NCBI RefSeq assembly: GCF_006542765.1
Contig: NZ_SKCD01000044.1
Span: 62,001-126,000, forward strand
Length of the DNA stretch: 64,000 bases
From: Paenibacillus luteus
GTDB lineage: Bacteria > Bacillota > Bacilli > Paenibacillales > Paenibacillaceae
Reading direction: 5' to 3'
This document shows positions 17,615 to 26,186 of this stretch, piece after piece. Made by a program: the position numbers and the translations under genes. The notes under the pieces were generated by a model. It was not told where the DNA came from. It did not search any database and was given only the letters and a program-made list of their open reading frames with translations. The stretch's first letter is position 1; each line of letters opens with the position of its first letter.

Positions 17615-18811
17615 ATGATACAAATTCAGTCTTCAGAGTTTATAGCTAGGGTAGAGAAACTAAAGGTGTTGATGGCAGAGCAAGGAATGGGTGCGTGCCT
17701 GGTTTACGGAGATGAATATAGAAAAGAAAATTTGCGCTATTTGAGTAACTATTGGCCATTGTTTGAGAGAGGGGCGGTCATTGTTCCGCAGAGCGGACAG
17801 CCCATTGTGCTGGCAGCACCGGAAGGGGAGCTGCTGTGCCGAGAAATGACTTCCTGGCCGGACGTTCGTCTTCTTTCCCAGTTCAATTGTGTAACCGTGC
17901 CGGATGAGATTGAATACCCGCAAGCCAACTACACGAGCTTGAAAGAAATATTCGCAGAAGTGAACGTGAATAATTCGTTAAAGCGGATTGGCATTGCTGG
18001 ATTAGATGCCATGCCTGAACCGCTGCTGCGTGCGATTAAGGGAAGTTTGGATGACGTGGAATGGACCGACGCTGGCGACCTTTTGTTCCATTTAAGAATG
18101 ACGAAGTCAACAGACGAAATTGCATGTTTAAAGGAAGCAGCTAGAATCGCTGACGAAGGCTACAAGCTGATGATTGAACATGTTAAACCAGGCATGACCG
18201 AGCTTGAACTATCAGCCTATGCGTATGGCGAATGTATGAAGGCAGGTGCAGAGTTCGTGCCATTCATCGTTCTGACCAGCGGCGAACGGGTGAATACCAT
18301 TATCGGAAGGCCGACTCGCAAGGTTATTCAGGATGGGGATATGATTATGGCTGCGATAGCGGTTCAGTATGAAGGCTATGTCGCAACTGTAGGGTTTCCA
18401 TTCGTGGCAGGACAAATGAGCAGCGAGCAGCAACAGTTCATCACGCTGCTTGTAGAGGCTGAGAATATTGCATTATCCAATCTAGTGCCAGGCGGAAAGC
18501 AAAGTGATCTCGTCAAATCTGTGAAAGATTATTTTGAATCCAAACAGGTAACCCAATATGACCTTTACCCGCCGCTGCATGGTTGTGGGCTAGCAGAAGC
18601 AGAGTCTCCTTACCCTGATGATAAATCTGAAGCACTCTTCGAAATCGGAATGACGGTCAATACGGATGTCAGTTTGTTCGGACATCCATACGGTTCTAAC
18701 CGAGTCGAGGAAAGCTTAATTGTGACAGAAAATGGCTATGAATCGATGTCGAAGCTAGTCAGGCATTTGAGCAAGACCTGGGTCGAAACAGCGACGATTT
18801 CGGTTAATTAA
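17615..18811 (+). CDS. M24 (aminopeptidase P/creatinase-fold) protein with degenerate metal site
   Basis: A 398-aa pita-bread-fold protein. The creatinase-type N-terminal domain and the M24 core are recognisable (MTKSTDEIACLKEAARIADEGYK, MTELELSAYAYGECMKAGAEF, LHGCGLAEAESP, RVEESLIVTENG). The metal-binding aspartates of true peptidases are missing: the strand that should read like YxGYxSDxTRT is MAAIAVQYEGYVATVG. This resembles creatinase or DddP-like members that do not use a dinuclear metal for peptide cleavage. ATG 17615 follows GGGAGAG by ten bases; ATG 17597 is an alternative. A TTGGCAAATAG stretch just upstream resembles the end of the 40-base element. The chemistry is unknown. Confidence 0.75.
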   Translation: MIQIQSSEFIARVEKLKVLMAEQGMGACLVYGDEYRKENLRYLSNYWPLFERGAVIVPQSGQPIVLAAPEGELLCREMTSWPDVRLLSQFNCVTVPDEIEYPQANYTSLKEIFAEVNVNNSLKRIGIAGLDAMPEPLLRAIKGSLDDVEWTDAGDLLFHLRMTKSTDEIACLKEAARIADEGYKLMIEHVKPGMTELELSAYAYGECMKAGAEFVPFIVLTSGERVNTIIGRPTRKVIQDGDMIMAAIAVQYEGYVATVGFPFVAGQMSSEQQQFITLLVEAENIALSNLVPGGKQSDLVKSVKDYFESKQVTQYDLYPPLHGCGLAEAESPYPDDKSEALFEIGMTVNTDVSLFGHPYGSNRVEESLIVTENGYESMSKLVRHLSKTWVETATISVN

Positions 18812-18821
18812 GGAGGAGCGT

Positions 18822-19199
18822 ATGGGTAAAGAGGGCGCGAAAAATTGGTATGTCATCGATGGATATCTACCTTACAAAGGCAAAATTGATCATGATTCGC
18901 TTGAAGGGCATGAAGCCATTATGATTCTGAATTGCCACGATACAGAGGCGAAAATTTTCATGGATATCTTTTATGAAGATAGAGAACCGGATCGAGATAT
19001 CCGGCTTGTTGCAGCGGCAAGAAGAGTCAAGTGTATTCGAATGGACCATCCGGATGAAATTGGAGGAATCGCGTTAGACCGGCAATTACAGTATTCATTA
19101 CGGTTTAAGAGTGATGTGGATGTCATTATTCAGTACGGAAGAATGGATATTGCACAGCCCAATCTTGCTTATATCGGCATGATCGGATACTCGGAATGA
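18822..19199 (+). CDS. ASRT-like small protein (sensory rhodopsin transducer superfamily)
   Basis: A 125-aa soluble protein with the pattern of the Anabaena sensory rhodopsin transducer (ASRT): WYVIDGYLP near the start, HEAIMILN, DTEAKIFMDIFYEDREP, DIRLVAAARRVKCIRM and VDVIIQYGRMDIAQ. That superfamily is a beta-sandwich that binds small molecules, and homologues occur beside sugar-metabolism genes. AGGAGG lies upstream. It overlaps the permease start by four bases (ATGATG), so it is made with the transporter. No rhodopsin gene is present, so sugar or metabolite binding is the likely role rather than light sensing. Confidence 0.75.
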   Translation: MGKEGAKNWYVIDGYLPYKGKIDHDSLEGHEAIMILNCHDTEAKIFMDIFYEDREPDRDIRLVAAARRVKCIRMDHPDEIGGIALDRQLQYSLRFKSDVDVIIQYGRMDIAQPNLAYIGMIGYSE

Positions 19200-20098
19200 T
19201 GAAGAATTCCAAACTCAAACGTGAAATTCCGCTGCATCTTATGTTGATCCCAGGCGTTGTTCTTCTATTGATTTATAGTTATTTTCCGATGGCGGGAATT
19301 GCCTTTGCATTCCAAAAATTTATTCCAATACAGGGTTTGTTCGGCTCGAAATGGGTGGGCTTCGATAATTTCCGTTACGTGCTGCAGATGCCTGATTTCT
19401 GGCAGGTGCTGAAGAATACGTTTTATATCGCAACCATGAAAATCATCGCAGGGCAAATGGTTCCTATCGTTGTTGCTTTATTATTAAACGAAATGAAAAG
19501 AGCCTTCATTAAACGAGGTATTCAAACGTTGATTTATTTGCCCCATTTTTTGTCATGGGTCATTCTTGGAGCCATTCTTGTTGATATATTGTCGCCTTCC
19601 GAAGGGATTGTAAATCAAGTGCTTCAAGCTTTTGGCATCGAACCTATCTTTTTTCTTGGAAGCAATCAATGGTTTCCTTCCATTCTCATTATTTCTGATG
19701 TTTGGAAAGAATTTGGGTTTAGTACGATTGTCTATTTAGCAGCGATTACAGGCATTAATCCTTCCCTATATGAAGCTGCTATTGTTGATGGCGCCAATCA
19801 TATGAGGCAGACCTGGCATATTACGCTACCAGGCATGGTACCGATCATTATCTTGTTGGCAACTTTAAGCTTGGGCAGTGTTTTGAATGCCGGATTCGAT
19901 CAGGTGTTTAATTTATATGGCCCATCCGTCTATCAGAGTGGAGATATATTGGATACATTAATTTATCGGATAGGTCTTGTTGATGCTCAGTTCGGAGTAG
20001 CGACCGCTATTGGTTTGTTTAAATCGGTCGTTTCGCTCGTGCTCATCACGGTCTCTTATGTTCTAGCCTACCGTTTGGCTAATTACCGTATTTTCTAA
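19196..20098 (+). CDS. ABC sugar transporter permease, LplB type
   Basis: An integral membrane permease of the MalF/LplB family with about six transmembrane helices (300 aa). The EAA loop reads YEAAIVDGANHMRQTWHITLPGM (about residues 192-214, only its core quoted for recognition), which contacts the ATPase. The GTG/ATG start overlaps the ASRT-like gene. It pairs with the next permease and with the binding protein at 11.6 kb. The substrate is probably the oligosaccharide broken down by the enzymes around it. Confidence 0.92.
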   Translation: MMKNSKLKREIPLHLMLIPGVVLLLIYSYFPMAGIAFAFQKFIPIQGLFGSKWVGFDNFRYVLQMPDFWQVLKNTFYIATMKIIAGQMVPIVVALLLNEMKRAFIKRGIQTLIYLPHFLSWVILGAILVDILSPSEGIVNQVLQAFGIEPIFFLGSNQWFPSILIISDVWKEFGFSTIVYLAAITGINPSLYEAAIVDGANHMRQTWHITLPGMVPIIILLATLSLGSVLNAGFDQVFNLYGPSVYQSGDILDTLIYRIGLVDAQFGVATAIGLFKSVVSLVLITVSYVLAYRLANYRIF

Positions 20099-20148
20099 AA
20101 TAATGAAGCAGATTCATGTGTTGAGTTTTGTAGAAAGGAGTGCAGCCG

Positions 20149-21030
20149 ATGCATCATGCGTCCTTGAGCAGGAAAATATTTGTTATTTTCAATTACATTT
20201 TTTTGGTGTCGCTTTCCCTGCTTTGCTTGCTTCCTTTGATTCAAGTGCTGTCTATTTCCTTTAGCTCCAGTCCAGCGGCATCCGCCGGTTTGGTAAAGCT
20301 TTTTCCAGTGGATTTCAGTTTGGATTCGTATCAATATATTTTGCAGAAAAAAGAGTTTATTAACTCTTTCAGCATTACGTTGAAGCGGGTTGCTATTGGT
20401 TATACAGTTAATATTTTATTGGCGCTTCTGTGCGCCTATCCTTTATCCAAGGAAGTGAAGGAGTTTCGGGCGCGCACTTATTATGCTTGGTTCTTTGTAT
20501 TCACCATCCTGTTCGGTGGTGGCCTTATTCCGACCTATATCATCGTTAGTGAAACAGGCTTGCTTGATACGATCTGGGCCTTGATTATTCCAGGTGCGGT
20601 AGGTGTGTTTAATATTATTTTGCTGCTCAACTTTTTCCGTGGATTGCCTAAAGAAATTGAGGAATCCGCCTTTATAGATGGAGCAGGGCATTGGACTGTA
20701 CTAACAAAGATGTATGTACCGATGTCGATGCCGGTCATTGCCACCATTTCGCTATTTACATTGGTCGGCCATTGGAATGCCTGGTTTGATGGGTTGATTT
20801 ACATGAACTTCCCAGATAAGTACCCCTTATCTACTTACCTGCAATTGATGGTGATTAACAGCAATCCAATGAAAATGGATATTAACAACTTAAATGGCAC
20901 GTTGGAAATATCGGAGCGTACGACACGGGCGGCACAAATTTTCTTAGGTGCGCTTCCGATTCTAATTGTTTACCCGTTCTTGCAGAAGTATTTCGTCAAA
21001 GGAATTGTGGTTGGAAGCGTGAAGGGATAA
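20149..21030 (+). CDS. ABC sugar transporter permease, LplC/YtcP type
   Basis: The second permease (293 aa, about six membrane helices) of the MalG/LplC family. Its EAA loop begins EESAFIDGAGHWTVLTKM. AAAGGAG lies eight bases before the ATG at 20149; a GTG at 20140 overlaps that ribosome site and is unlikely. There are 50 bases after the first permease. As above, no ATPase gene follows in the window. Confidence 0.92.
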   Translation: MHHASLSRKIFVIFNYIFLVSLSLLCLLPLIQVLSISFSSSPAASAGLVKLFPVDFSLDSYQYILQKKEFINSFSITLKRVAIGYTVNILLALLCAYPLSKEVKEFRARTYYAWFFVFTILFGGGLIPTYIIVSETGLLDTIWALIIPGAVGVFNIILLLNFFRGLPKEIEESAFIDGAGHWTVLTKMYVPMSMPVIATISLFTLVGHWNAWFDGLIYMNFPDKYPLSTYLQLMVINSNPMKMDINNLNGTLEISERTTRAAQIFLGALPILIVYPFLQKYFVKGIVVGSVKG

Positions 21031-21055
21031 TAGCAGCTTATAGGGGGAGAACAGG

Positions 21056-23077
21056 ATGAATGCTGTAAATTATGATCGATGGATATGGATAGAATTAATT
21101 GGTTTCGATAATAGAGAAAGCGATTATGGGGTTAGTGCGTATTTGAAAAATGCCGCGTTTATTCCAGATGGCATTTCATTGCTGTTGTTCACCCCCGATT
21201 TTGTGCATGCCCATAAAGGGATGGAGGAGGAGCATAGGCTGCCAATTGAAATATGCTCCTACGCCGCGCGCCCCTATGGCAAGCATCACAACCGGCAGGA
21301 ATGGACCAACTACCAGCTTCGCGGATTGGTTGAAGAACTGCAAAAGCATAGGATTGATGTATATTGCAGCTTTTTCAATTTGTTTCACTTCCAGGACAAT
21401 GGCCAAGACAAAACAAGTGAGTGGTGCTCCGAGCACCCAGAGCTTTATGAAATGAGGAAGACGGGGGAAGCCTTCCCGGTCATTAACCCGCTGAAGCGAT
21501 TGAAAGACGGCTCCTATTATGAGGATCTATTTGTTGCTGACTTGATGACGGTCATGCGCGATTATAACTTTGATGGGTATCATGGAGCGGATGGTTACAC
21601 GAGTCCTCGTCTTACGATTGCCGAAGCAGATTACTCCGATGATATGGTCGAGCAGTTTATAAGATTCAGCGGAGTGGAATTGGCAGATAGCCTCAATCTT
21701 ATTTGTGACGGTGAACCGTTAGAAATGGAGAAACGGGGCGATTGGATCTGGACCTATAAACGAATGGAATGGATTAACTTCTGTGCCAACCGATGGGGCG
21801 AGCTTTGGCAGAAGATTATGCCGGCACTGCGCAAGGAAGGCAAAAAAGCCGTTCTTAATTCAGTCTGGACCAGAGATCCGTTCGAAGCCTTGCATCGTTA
21901 TGGCGTGGATTACAAGCTGCTCGCAGCATCCGGCGTAGATGCATTTGTTATAGAATCGGTAGCCGCCTCGATGTCTGCCGGTGCTGGAGAGATTGAGTAC
22001 GAACCGGGGACAGAATTTAAGGCCATGATCATGACGATCAAAGCTTATGTGCCGGATATGAAGCTGATCTGTTTAAACGCGATACAGGATACGAACGAGC
22101 AGTGGGATGCGATTAGCCACGCGCCGACTCTCTTGGAGAGAGATATTTACTCCTTTTCGAATCTATTTATGAAAGATCAGCAGGGAGTACATCGCTGTAC
22201 TTCAGGGTTTGTTGCATGTCTCGGCGATGGAATAAGCGTAAGCGGATGGGAATGGATAATGAATCGCTGGAACCTAGGTTATGAGGGGCAGCCTGAGCGG
22301 ATCATCGGAACCAGCTTTGTATGGGCGGATGAAGCGCTGTACCCTTCGTTAGAACGCTATCCGGCAACAAGGAACTGGCCTACTTTTAAATATCTGATGG
22401 CATTCATTGACCGTGGGGCGCCGCTGCACACGATGGTGAATGTGAAGGATTTGCAGCATACAAGCGGCGCGATTTGCGTAACCGATCTGCATTTGCTGCC
22501 AGATCAGGCATTACAGCAAGTGCTTGCCTACCGAAATGGTTCATCCACTCTGGTTGGCCATATGACGGAGCGGATAGCACAAGCTTTTGCAAGTATCGGC
22601 ATGAATGTAAAGGCAGCGCCAGATGAGCTGTTTTGTATGGCGCGTGAAGCTAATGGGACCGTGATTCACACCATCGTTCAGACGAAAGAAAGCAATGCCA
22701 TGGACAAAAAGTCTGAAGATTTGACCCATGTAGTTGATCCGGGGTCTTGGGTAGATCCTCTGTATTTTAGTCCTGTGCCTGATGACTTCTTAAGTGGATG
22801 TGTTCAAGCTATGATAAGCTGCTCGGATGCGCCTCTGATGATTAGAAATGAACAATATATTCGGACGACGACGCTGGAGATCAACCCAGGCAAATGGCGG
22901 CTTCTAATTCAAAATTTACATTTGAACTACAAGTCAGCACATATCGATGTAGGCCGGCCTGTTACGAAGGTAAACGTGTTGACCGATTTCCCGGGCATAC
23001 CTGTATTTCCAAACGGTTCCACCTTTAATTTATATGTTCCGGGAAGAGGAATGGTTGTAGTGGAAGTTGATTTGTGA
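21056..23077 (+). CDS. Uncharacterised TIM-barrel-like protein, probable glycoside hydrolase
   Basis: A 673-aa cytoplasmic protein (no signal peptide) that I cannot assign to a named family. The N-terminal two thirds look like an (alpha/beta)8 barrel: DGISLLLFTPDFVHAH, IDVYCSFFNLFHF, YNFDGYHGADGYTSPR, NSVWTRDPFEALHRYG, ASGVDAFVIESVAASM and MKLICLNAIQDTNEQW are spaced like successive barrel strands. Aspartate and glutamate candidates are Asp in FDGYHGADG and Glu in VIESV. The last ~200 residues are beta-rich (ELFCMAREANGTVIHTIVQT), as in glycosidases with a C-terminal sandwich. GGGGGAG precedes the ATG. It follows the permeases closely, so it likely acts on the imported sugar. Confidence 0.6.
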   Translation: MNAVNYDRWIWIELIGFDNRESDYGVSAYLKNAAFIPDGISLLLFTPDFVHAHKGMEEEHRLPIEICSYAARPYGKHHNRQEWTNYQLRGLVEELQKHRIDVYCSFFNLFHFQDNGQDKTSEWCSEHPELYEMRKTGEAFPVINPLKRLKDGSYYEDLFVADLMTVMRDYNFDGYHGADGYTSPRLTIAEADYSDDMVEQFIRFSGVELADSLNLICDGEPLEMEKRGDWIWTYKRMEWINFCANRWGELWQKIMPALRKEGKKAVLNSVWTRDPFEALHRYGVDYKLLAASGVDAFVIESVAASMSAGAGEIEYEPGTEFKAMIMTIKAYVPDMKLICLNAIQDTNEQWDAISHAPTLLERDIYSFSNLFMKDQQGVHRCTSGFVACLGDGISVSGWEWIMNRWNLGYEGQPERIIGTSFVWADEALYPSLERYPATRNWPTFKYLMAFIDRGAPLHTMVNVKDLQHTSGAICVTDLHLLPDQALQQVLAYRNGSSTLVGHMTERIAQAFASIGMNVKAAPDELFCMAREANGTVIHTIVQTKESNAMDKKSEDLTHVVDPGSWVDPLYFSPVPDDFLSGCVQAMISCSDAPLMIRNEQYIRTTTLEINPGKWRLLIQNLHLNYKSAHIDVGRPVTKVNVLTDFPGIPVFPNGSTFNLYVPGRGMVVVEVDL

Positions 23078-23163
23078 TGCACTAGCAGTTTGGAATCAAA
23101 AGAAGTAAGCATTAAAGGTTTTATTTTCGAATAGCCGAAAGAAATAGAGGAGGTAGAATAACA

Positions 23164-24906
23164 TTGAGTAGGCAAACAAAAGCAGCGAATCAAGCCAAAA
23201 GACCGTCTTTAACCGTTTCCGGTGAATTTCCTATTGGAATATTCGTTAACCCTGCTCCGTCCGATACGTCCGATGCTTCCTACGCGGACATTAGGGCTAT
23301 GAATGCCAACTTCATCGTAGCGACTAATTTATTGACTACGCCAGCGACGACAGACTGGGCACTGGAGAAAGCGGCAGCTCACGATCTGAAAATACTCGTG
23401 ACGGACACGGGAATTCGCTGGATTCAGTCCGAATGGCTATCCCAAAATGATGATAAGGGAGAGGGGCTGTATCTTCGAAACGACAGCTCCATTGGTCAGA
23501 CCTTTACAACGCCTGACGTTGATGATTTAAGCGTTATGATTCTTTCCTTTAAGAAACCTGGAGGTTGGCCGGAAGAGGCAGCCCTAACCTTAAGCATCTA
23601 CACTTCTCCTAGCAAAGAAACGCTTATCGTAAAATCAGAGCTTAAAGGCCCGTTCGAGAGCGATTATCCTGAATTTGTACTAAGTGAGTTTCCTCCACAA
23701 GCCCATACCAAGTATTATTCGCTTGCTGCCAATACGACTTATTATATGGAATTGACAACGGATAGCAGGGAAGAGCTGGGACCTTTTTTAACTAGTGAAA
23801 CCGATGCCTACGCTGGTGGGAGTGCTTTTGTAAATGGCGAGCCGCTATGTAATAATCTTTATTTTCAAATCACATTAAAAACTCCTCACGGCGGCACTAT
23901 TTCGGCTTTTTCACCAACGGGCAGGCCATCGGATGATTATATCCGTAAGCTGGTCGAGCATTATAAGGACCATCCAGCTGTGCTGGGCTATAACCTAATT
24001 GATGAGCCTTTCGCTGAACTGTACCCTGCTATGAAAGAGACATCGGATCGGATAAAGGCATTAGATCCTACTCGATTAATTTATACCAACCATTATGCGT
24101 TAAACGAGAACGGGCTTCACTATTTTGCCCTAGAGAACGGTCGTCCCATGGGGTATGAGGACTATATTAATGACTGGCTAGCTACCGACCCGGATATGCT
24201 CTCCTATGATTATTATCCGTATTTGTCGAGCGGGGTCGACGAGAAGGTCCACTATCAGACATTAGAGTTTTTGCGTAAACAGTGTTTATCGTATGACAAG
24301 GATTTGTGGGTTTATATTCAATCGGTGGCGTATGATACTTTCTTTATCGAAAAGCCTAATGAAAATCAAATGAGATTTCAGGTGTATTCTTCTTTAGCCT
24401 ACGGAGTGAAGGGATATGTGTACTTTTCCTATGCGACGGATACAGGACCGGGACTTGAAGCTATGCATGATGGATTAATTCTGCCGGATGGTTCGAAGAA
24501 CGATACGTATGAATATGCCAAAAAGATAAACGAAGAAGTGTTGAATCTGGGATCAACCCTTCTCTCGCTTACTTCCTTAGCGGTATATCATACTGGTGAT
24601 TTGCCCCCATCCACGGAGGATTTGCCATCTGACTTTTTCTTGCAGCCTTCAAGCGAGGATGCTGATGCATCGATGATCATCTCATATTTCAAAAATGAGG
24701 CCGGCAAAACGTTTGTTATGTTCGTCAATAAGGATTTGGAAGAGGAGCACAGGTATTCGTTCTCGTTTGCGGATAGGCCGAAATCAATTAATGAAGTGAA
24801 CAAAATGTCGGGGGAAGAAGAACTTGCAGTTTATGAGCCTAAAACCGGTACATTAATGATTAGCTTCCTACCTGGAGAAGGTAAGCTTTTTGGTCTAGAG
24901 AGCTGA
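23164..24906 (+). CDS. Intracellular glycoside-hydrolase-like protein, paralogue of the secreted enzyme downstream
   Basis: A 580-aa protein without a signal peptide, closely similar over nearly its whole length to residues ~30-590 of the secreted protein at 26.2-28.8 kb. It has a TIM-barrel glycosidase core (ADIRAMNANFIVATN, LGYNLIDEPFAELYP, DPDMLSYDYYPYLSS, YGVKGYVYFSYATD) with a beta-sandwich insertion at about 95-240 (SIGQTFTTPDVDDLSV, NNLYFQITLKT). The acidic residues in NLIDEPF are the best catalytic candidates. The TTG start has GAGGAGG ten bases before it. This looks like a cytoplasmic version that finishes oligosaccharides released outside. The family is not one I can name with certainty (clan GH-A-like). 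Confidence 0.65.
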   Translation: MSRQTKAANQAKRPSLTVSGEFPIGIFVNPAPSDTSDASYADIRAMNANFIVATNLLTTPATTDWALEKAAAHDLKILVTDTGIRWIQSEWLSQNDDKGEGLYLRNDSSIGQTFTTPDVDDLSVMILSFKKPGGWPEEAALTLSIYTSPSKETLIVKSELKGPFESDYPEFVLSEFPPQAHTKYYSLAANTTYYMELTTDSREELGPFLTSETDAYAGGSAFVNGEPLCNNLYFQITLKTPHGGTISAFSPTGRPSDDYIRKLVEHYKDHPAVLGYNLIDEPFAELYPAMKETSDRIKALDPTRLIYTNHYALNENGLHYFALENGRPMGYEDYINDWLATDPDMLSYDYYPYLSSGVDEKVHYQTLEFLRKQCLSYDKDLWVYIQSVAYDTFFIEKPNENQMRFQVYSSLAYGVKGYVYFSYATDTGPGLEAMHDGLILPDGSKNDTYEYAKKINEEVLNLGSTLLSLTSLAVYHTGDLPPSTEDLPSDFFLQPSSEDADASMIISYFKNEAGKTFVMFVNKDLEEEHRYSFSFADRPKSINEVNKMSGEEELAVYEPKTGTLMISFLPGEGKLFGLES

Positions 24907-24914
24907 AGAAGGGG

Positions 24915-25994
24915 ATGAACAAGCCAAAGGATAACTTGTACACCGAGGCGCCGTCTGTCGGCAATCGTTACCGCGAGAAGCAAAAAAGAGAATTTGATGA
25001 GTTGATTATGAGTAGGCGTCAAGCTGCAGAGGAGAAGAGATTGTCTTTCTTCCGGCTGGATACGACGAGTGTTCCCGCATTTGAGAAGGATGCTTCTCAA
25101 ATGCGGGAGGCGGTCAGAAGCATGCTTGGATGGCCGCTGGATATGGATGGCGAGACCGGATCATGCTCTGTTTCCGCATCGCCACCCGCAGCCAATGTTA
25201 GTTATATCTCTGAGGATGCGCTTGGTAGGATATACAGGGTAGAAGTAGAGGCTGGATTTGGCTTAACGACCTATGGGATTTTGTTCATTCCGAAGAAGGC
25301 GGGGCCGCATCCGCTTGTTATTTCTCAACATGGGGGCTGGGGAACGCCGGAGTTATGCTCAGGGTTCTATGGAGACTCCAATTATAACGATATGACACGA
25401 AGAGTATTGAAACGCGGCATTGCAGTATTTGCTCCTCAATTATTGCTTTGGAACCCGGACGCTTACGGTCCTGAATATCATCGACACCAATATGATAAGC
25501 AATTAAAGCATGTTGGAAGCTCTATGGCTGCTGTTGAAATTTATAAAATACAAAGGGCCATCGATTATCTGATTTCAAGGCCAGACGTCGATCATTCCAA
25601 AGTGGGAATGATCGGTTTGTCGTACGGCGGATTTTATACGATGTTTACAGCCGCACTCGATACTAGAATAAAAGCGGCATATTCCTCTTGCTTTATTAAT
25701 AACCGCTTTGTAGCCGATTGGCCGGACTTTACTTGGTTTAACGCGGGCAATCGGTTTTTGGATGCGGAAATCTGTGCGCTTATCGCCCCTCGTTATCTGC
25801 ATTTAGAAGTAGGGAAACGAGACGAAACGTTCCTTTACGAGCATGCCCAGCCAGAAATCGATAAAGTAGCGAGCCTTTATAAGCAATTAAACCTAAGTGA
25901 TCGATTTTCTGCCAAGGCCTTTGACGGCGGACACGAGCTGGACCCATCAGATGAAGGGATTGATTTTTTCTGCCAATCACTCTTTGCCATTTAA
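24915..25994 (+). CDS. Alpha/beta hydrolase (esterase/acetyl-esterase-like)
   Basis: A 359-aa cytoplasmic serine hydrolase. The nucleophile elbow is GLSYGGFYTM (Ser about residue 235), the oxyanion region is QHGGWGTPE, and the catalytic histidine is in FDGGHELDP near the C-terminus. The N-terminal ~100 residues are a helical and beta extension, seen in the S9/dienelactone-hydrolase-like esterases of glycan clusters. It begins nine bases after the glycosidase stop, so it is in the same operon. Removing acetyl or other ester groups from imported glycans is a reasonable guess. Confidence 0.75.
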   Translation: MNKPKDNLYTEAPSVGNRYREKQKREFDELIMSRRQAAEEKRLSFFRLDTTSVPAFEKDASQMREAVRSMLGWPLDMDGETGSCSVSASPPAANVSYISEDALGRIYRVEVEAGFGLTTYGILFIPKKAGPHPLVISQHGGWGTPELCSGFYGDSNYNDMTRRVLKRGIAVFAPQLLLWNPDAYGPEYHRHQYDKQLKHVGSSMAAVEIYKIQRAIDYLISRPDVDHSKVGMIGLSYGGFYTMFTAALDTRIKAAYSSCFINNRFVADWPDFTWFNAGNRFLDAEICALIAPRYLHLEVGKRDETFLYEHAQPEIDKVASLYKQLNLSDRFSAKAFDGGHELDPSDEGIDFFCQSLFAI

Positions 25995-26079
25995 GATAGC
26001 AACAGATGTCAATAAAAGCAAAATTAGCAAATAGTATCGAATAAACAGACGATTTATAATCTTCTTGTAACCGCTTACC
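25995..26079 (+). promoter_or_regulatory. Promoter with 40-base activator-like element (copy 2) and cre-like site
   Basis: The element begins right after the esterase stop (25995-26034), TATAAT is at 26055-26060, and TGTAACCGCTTACC (26066-26079) matches the CcpA cre consensus TGWAANCGNTNWCA at 13 of 14 bases. The cre site would overlap the start of transcription. Compare copy 1 at 11.5 kb, which has the same element-to--10 distance and no cre. Confidence 0.65.
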
Positions 26080-26186
26080 AGTGCAGGTTTTGAAGGAAAA
26101 TAGAGGAGGGATTTGAGGGGGAAGCGTTGTAAACGCAGTGCCGAAACGTAAGTTGAATACAAATTTGTAGGATGAGGTGAAAAGTA

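Noticed and set aside
26120..26146. Second cre site near GTTGTAAACGCAG
   Set aside because: Three of the conserved cre positions fail, including the right half-site.
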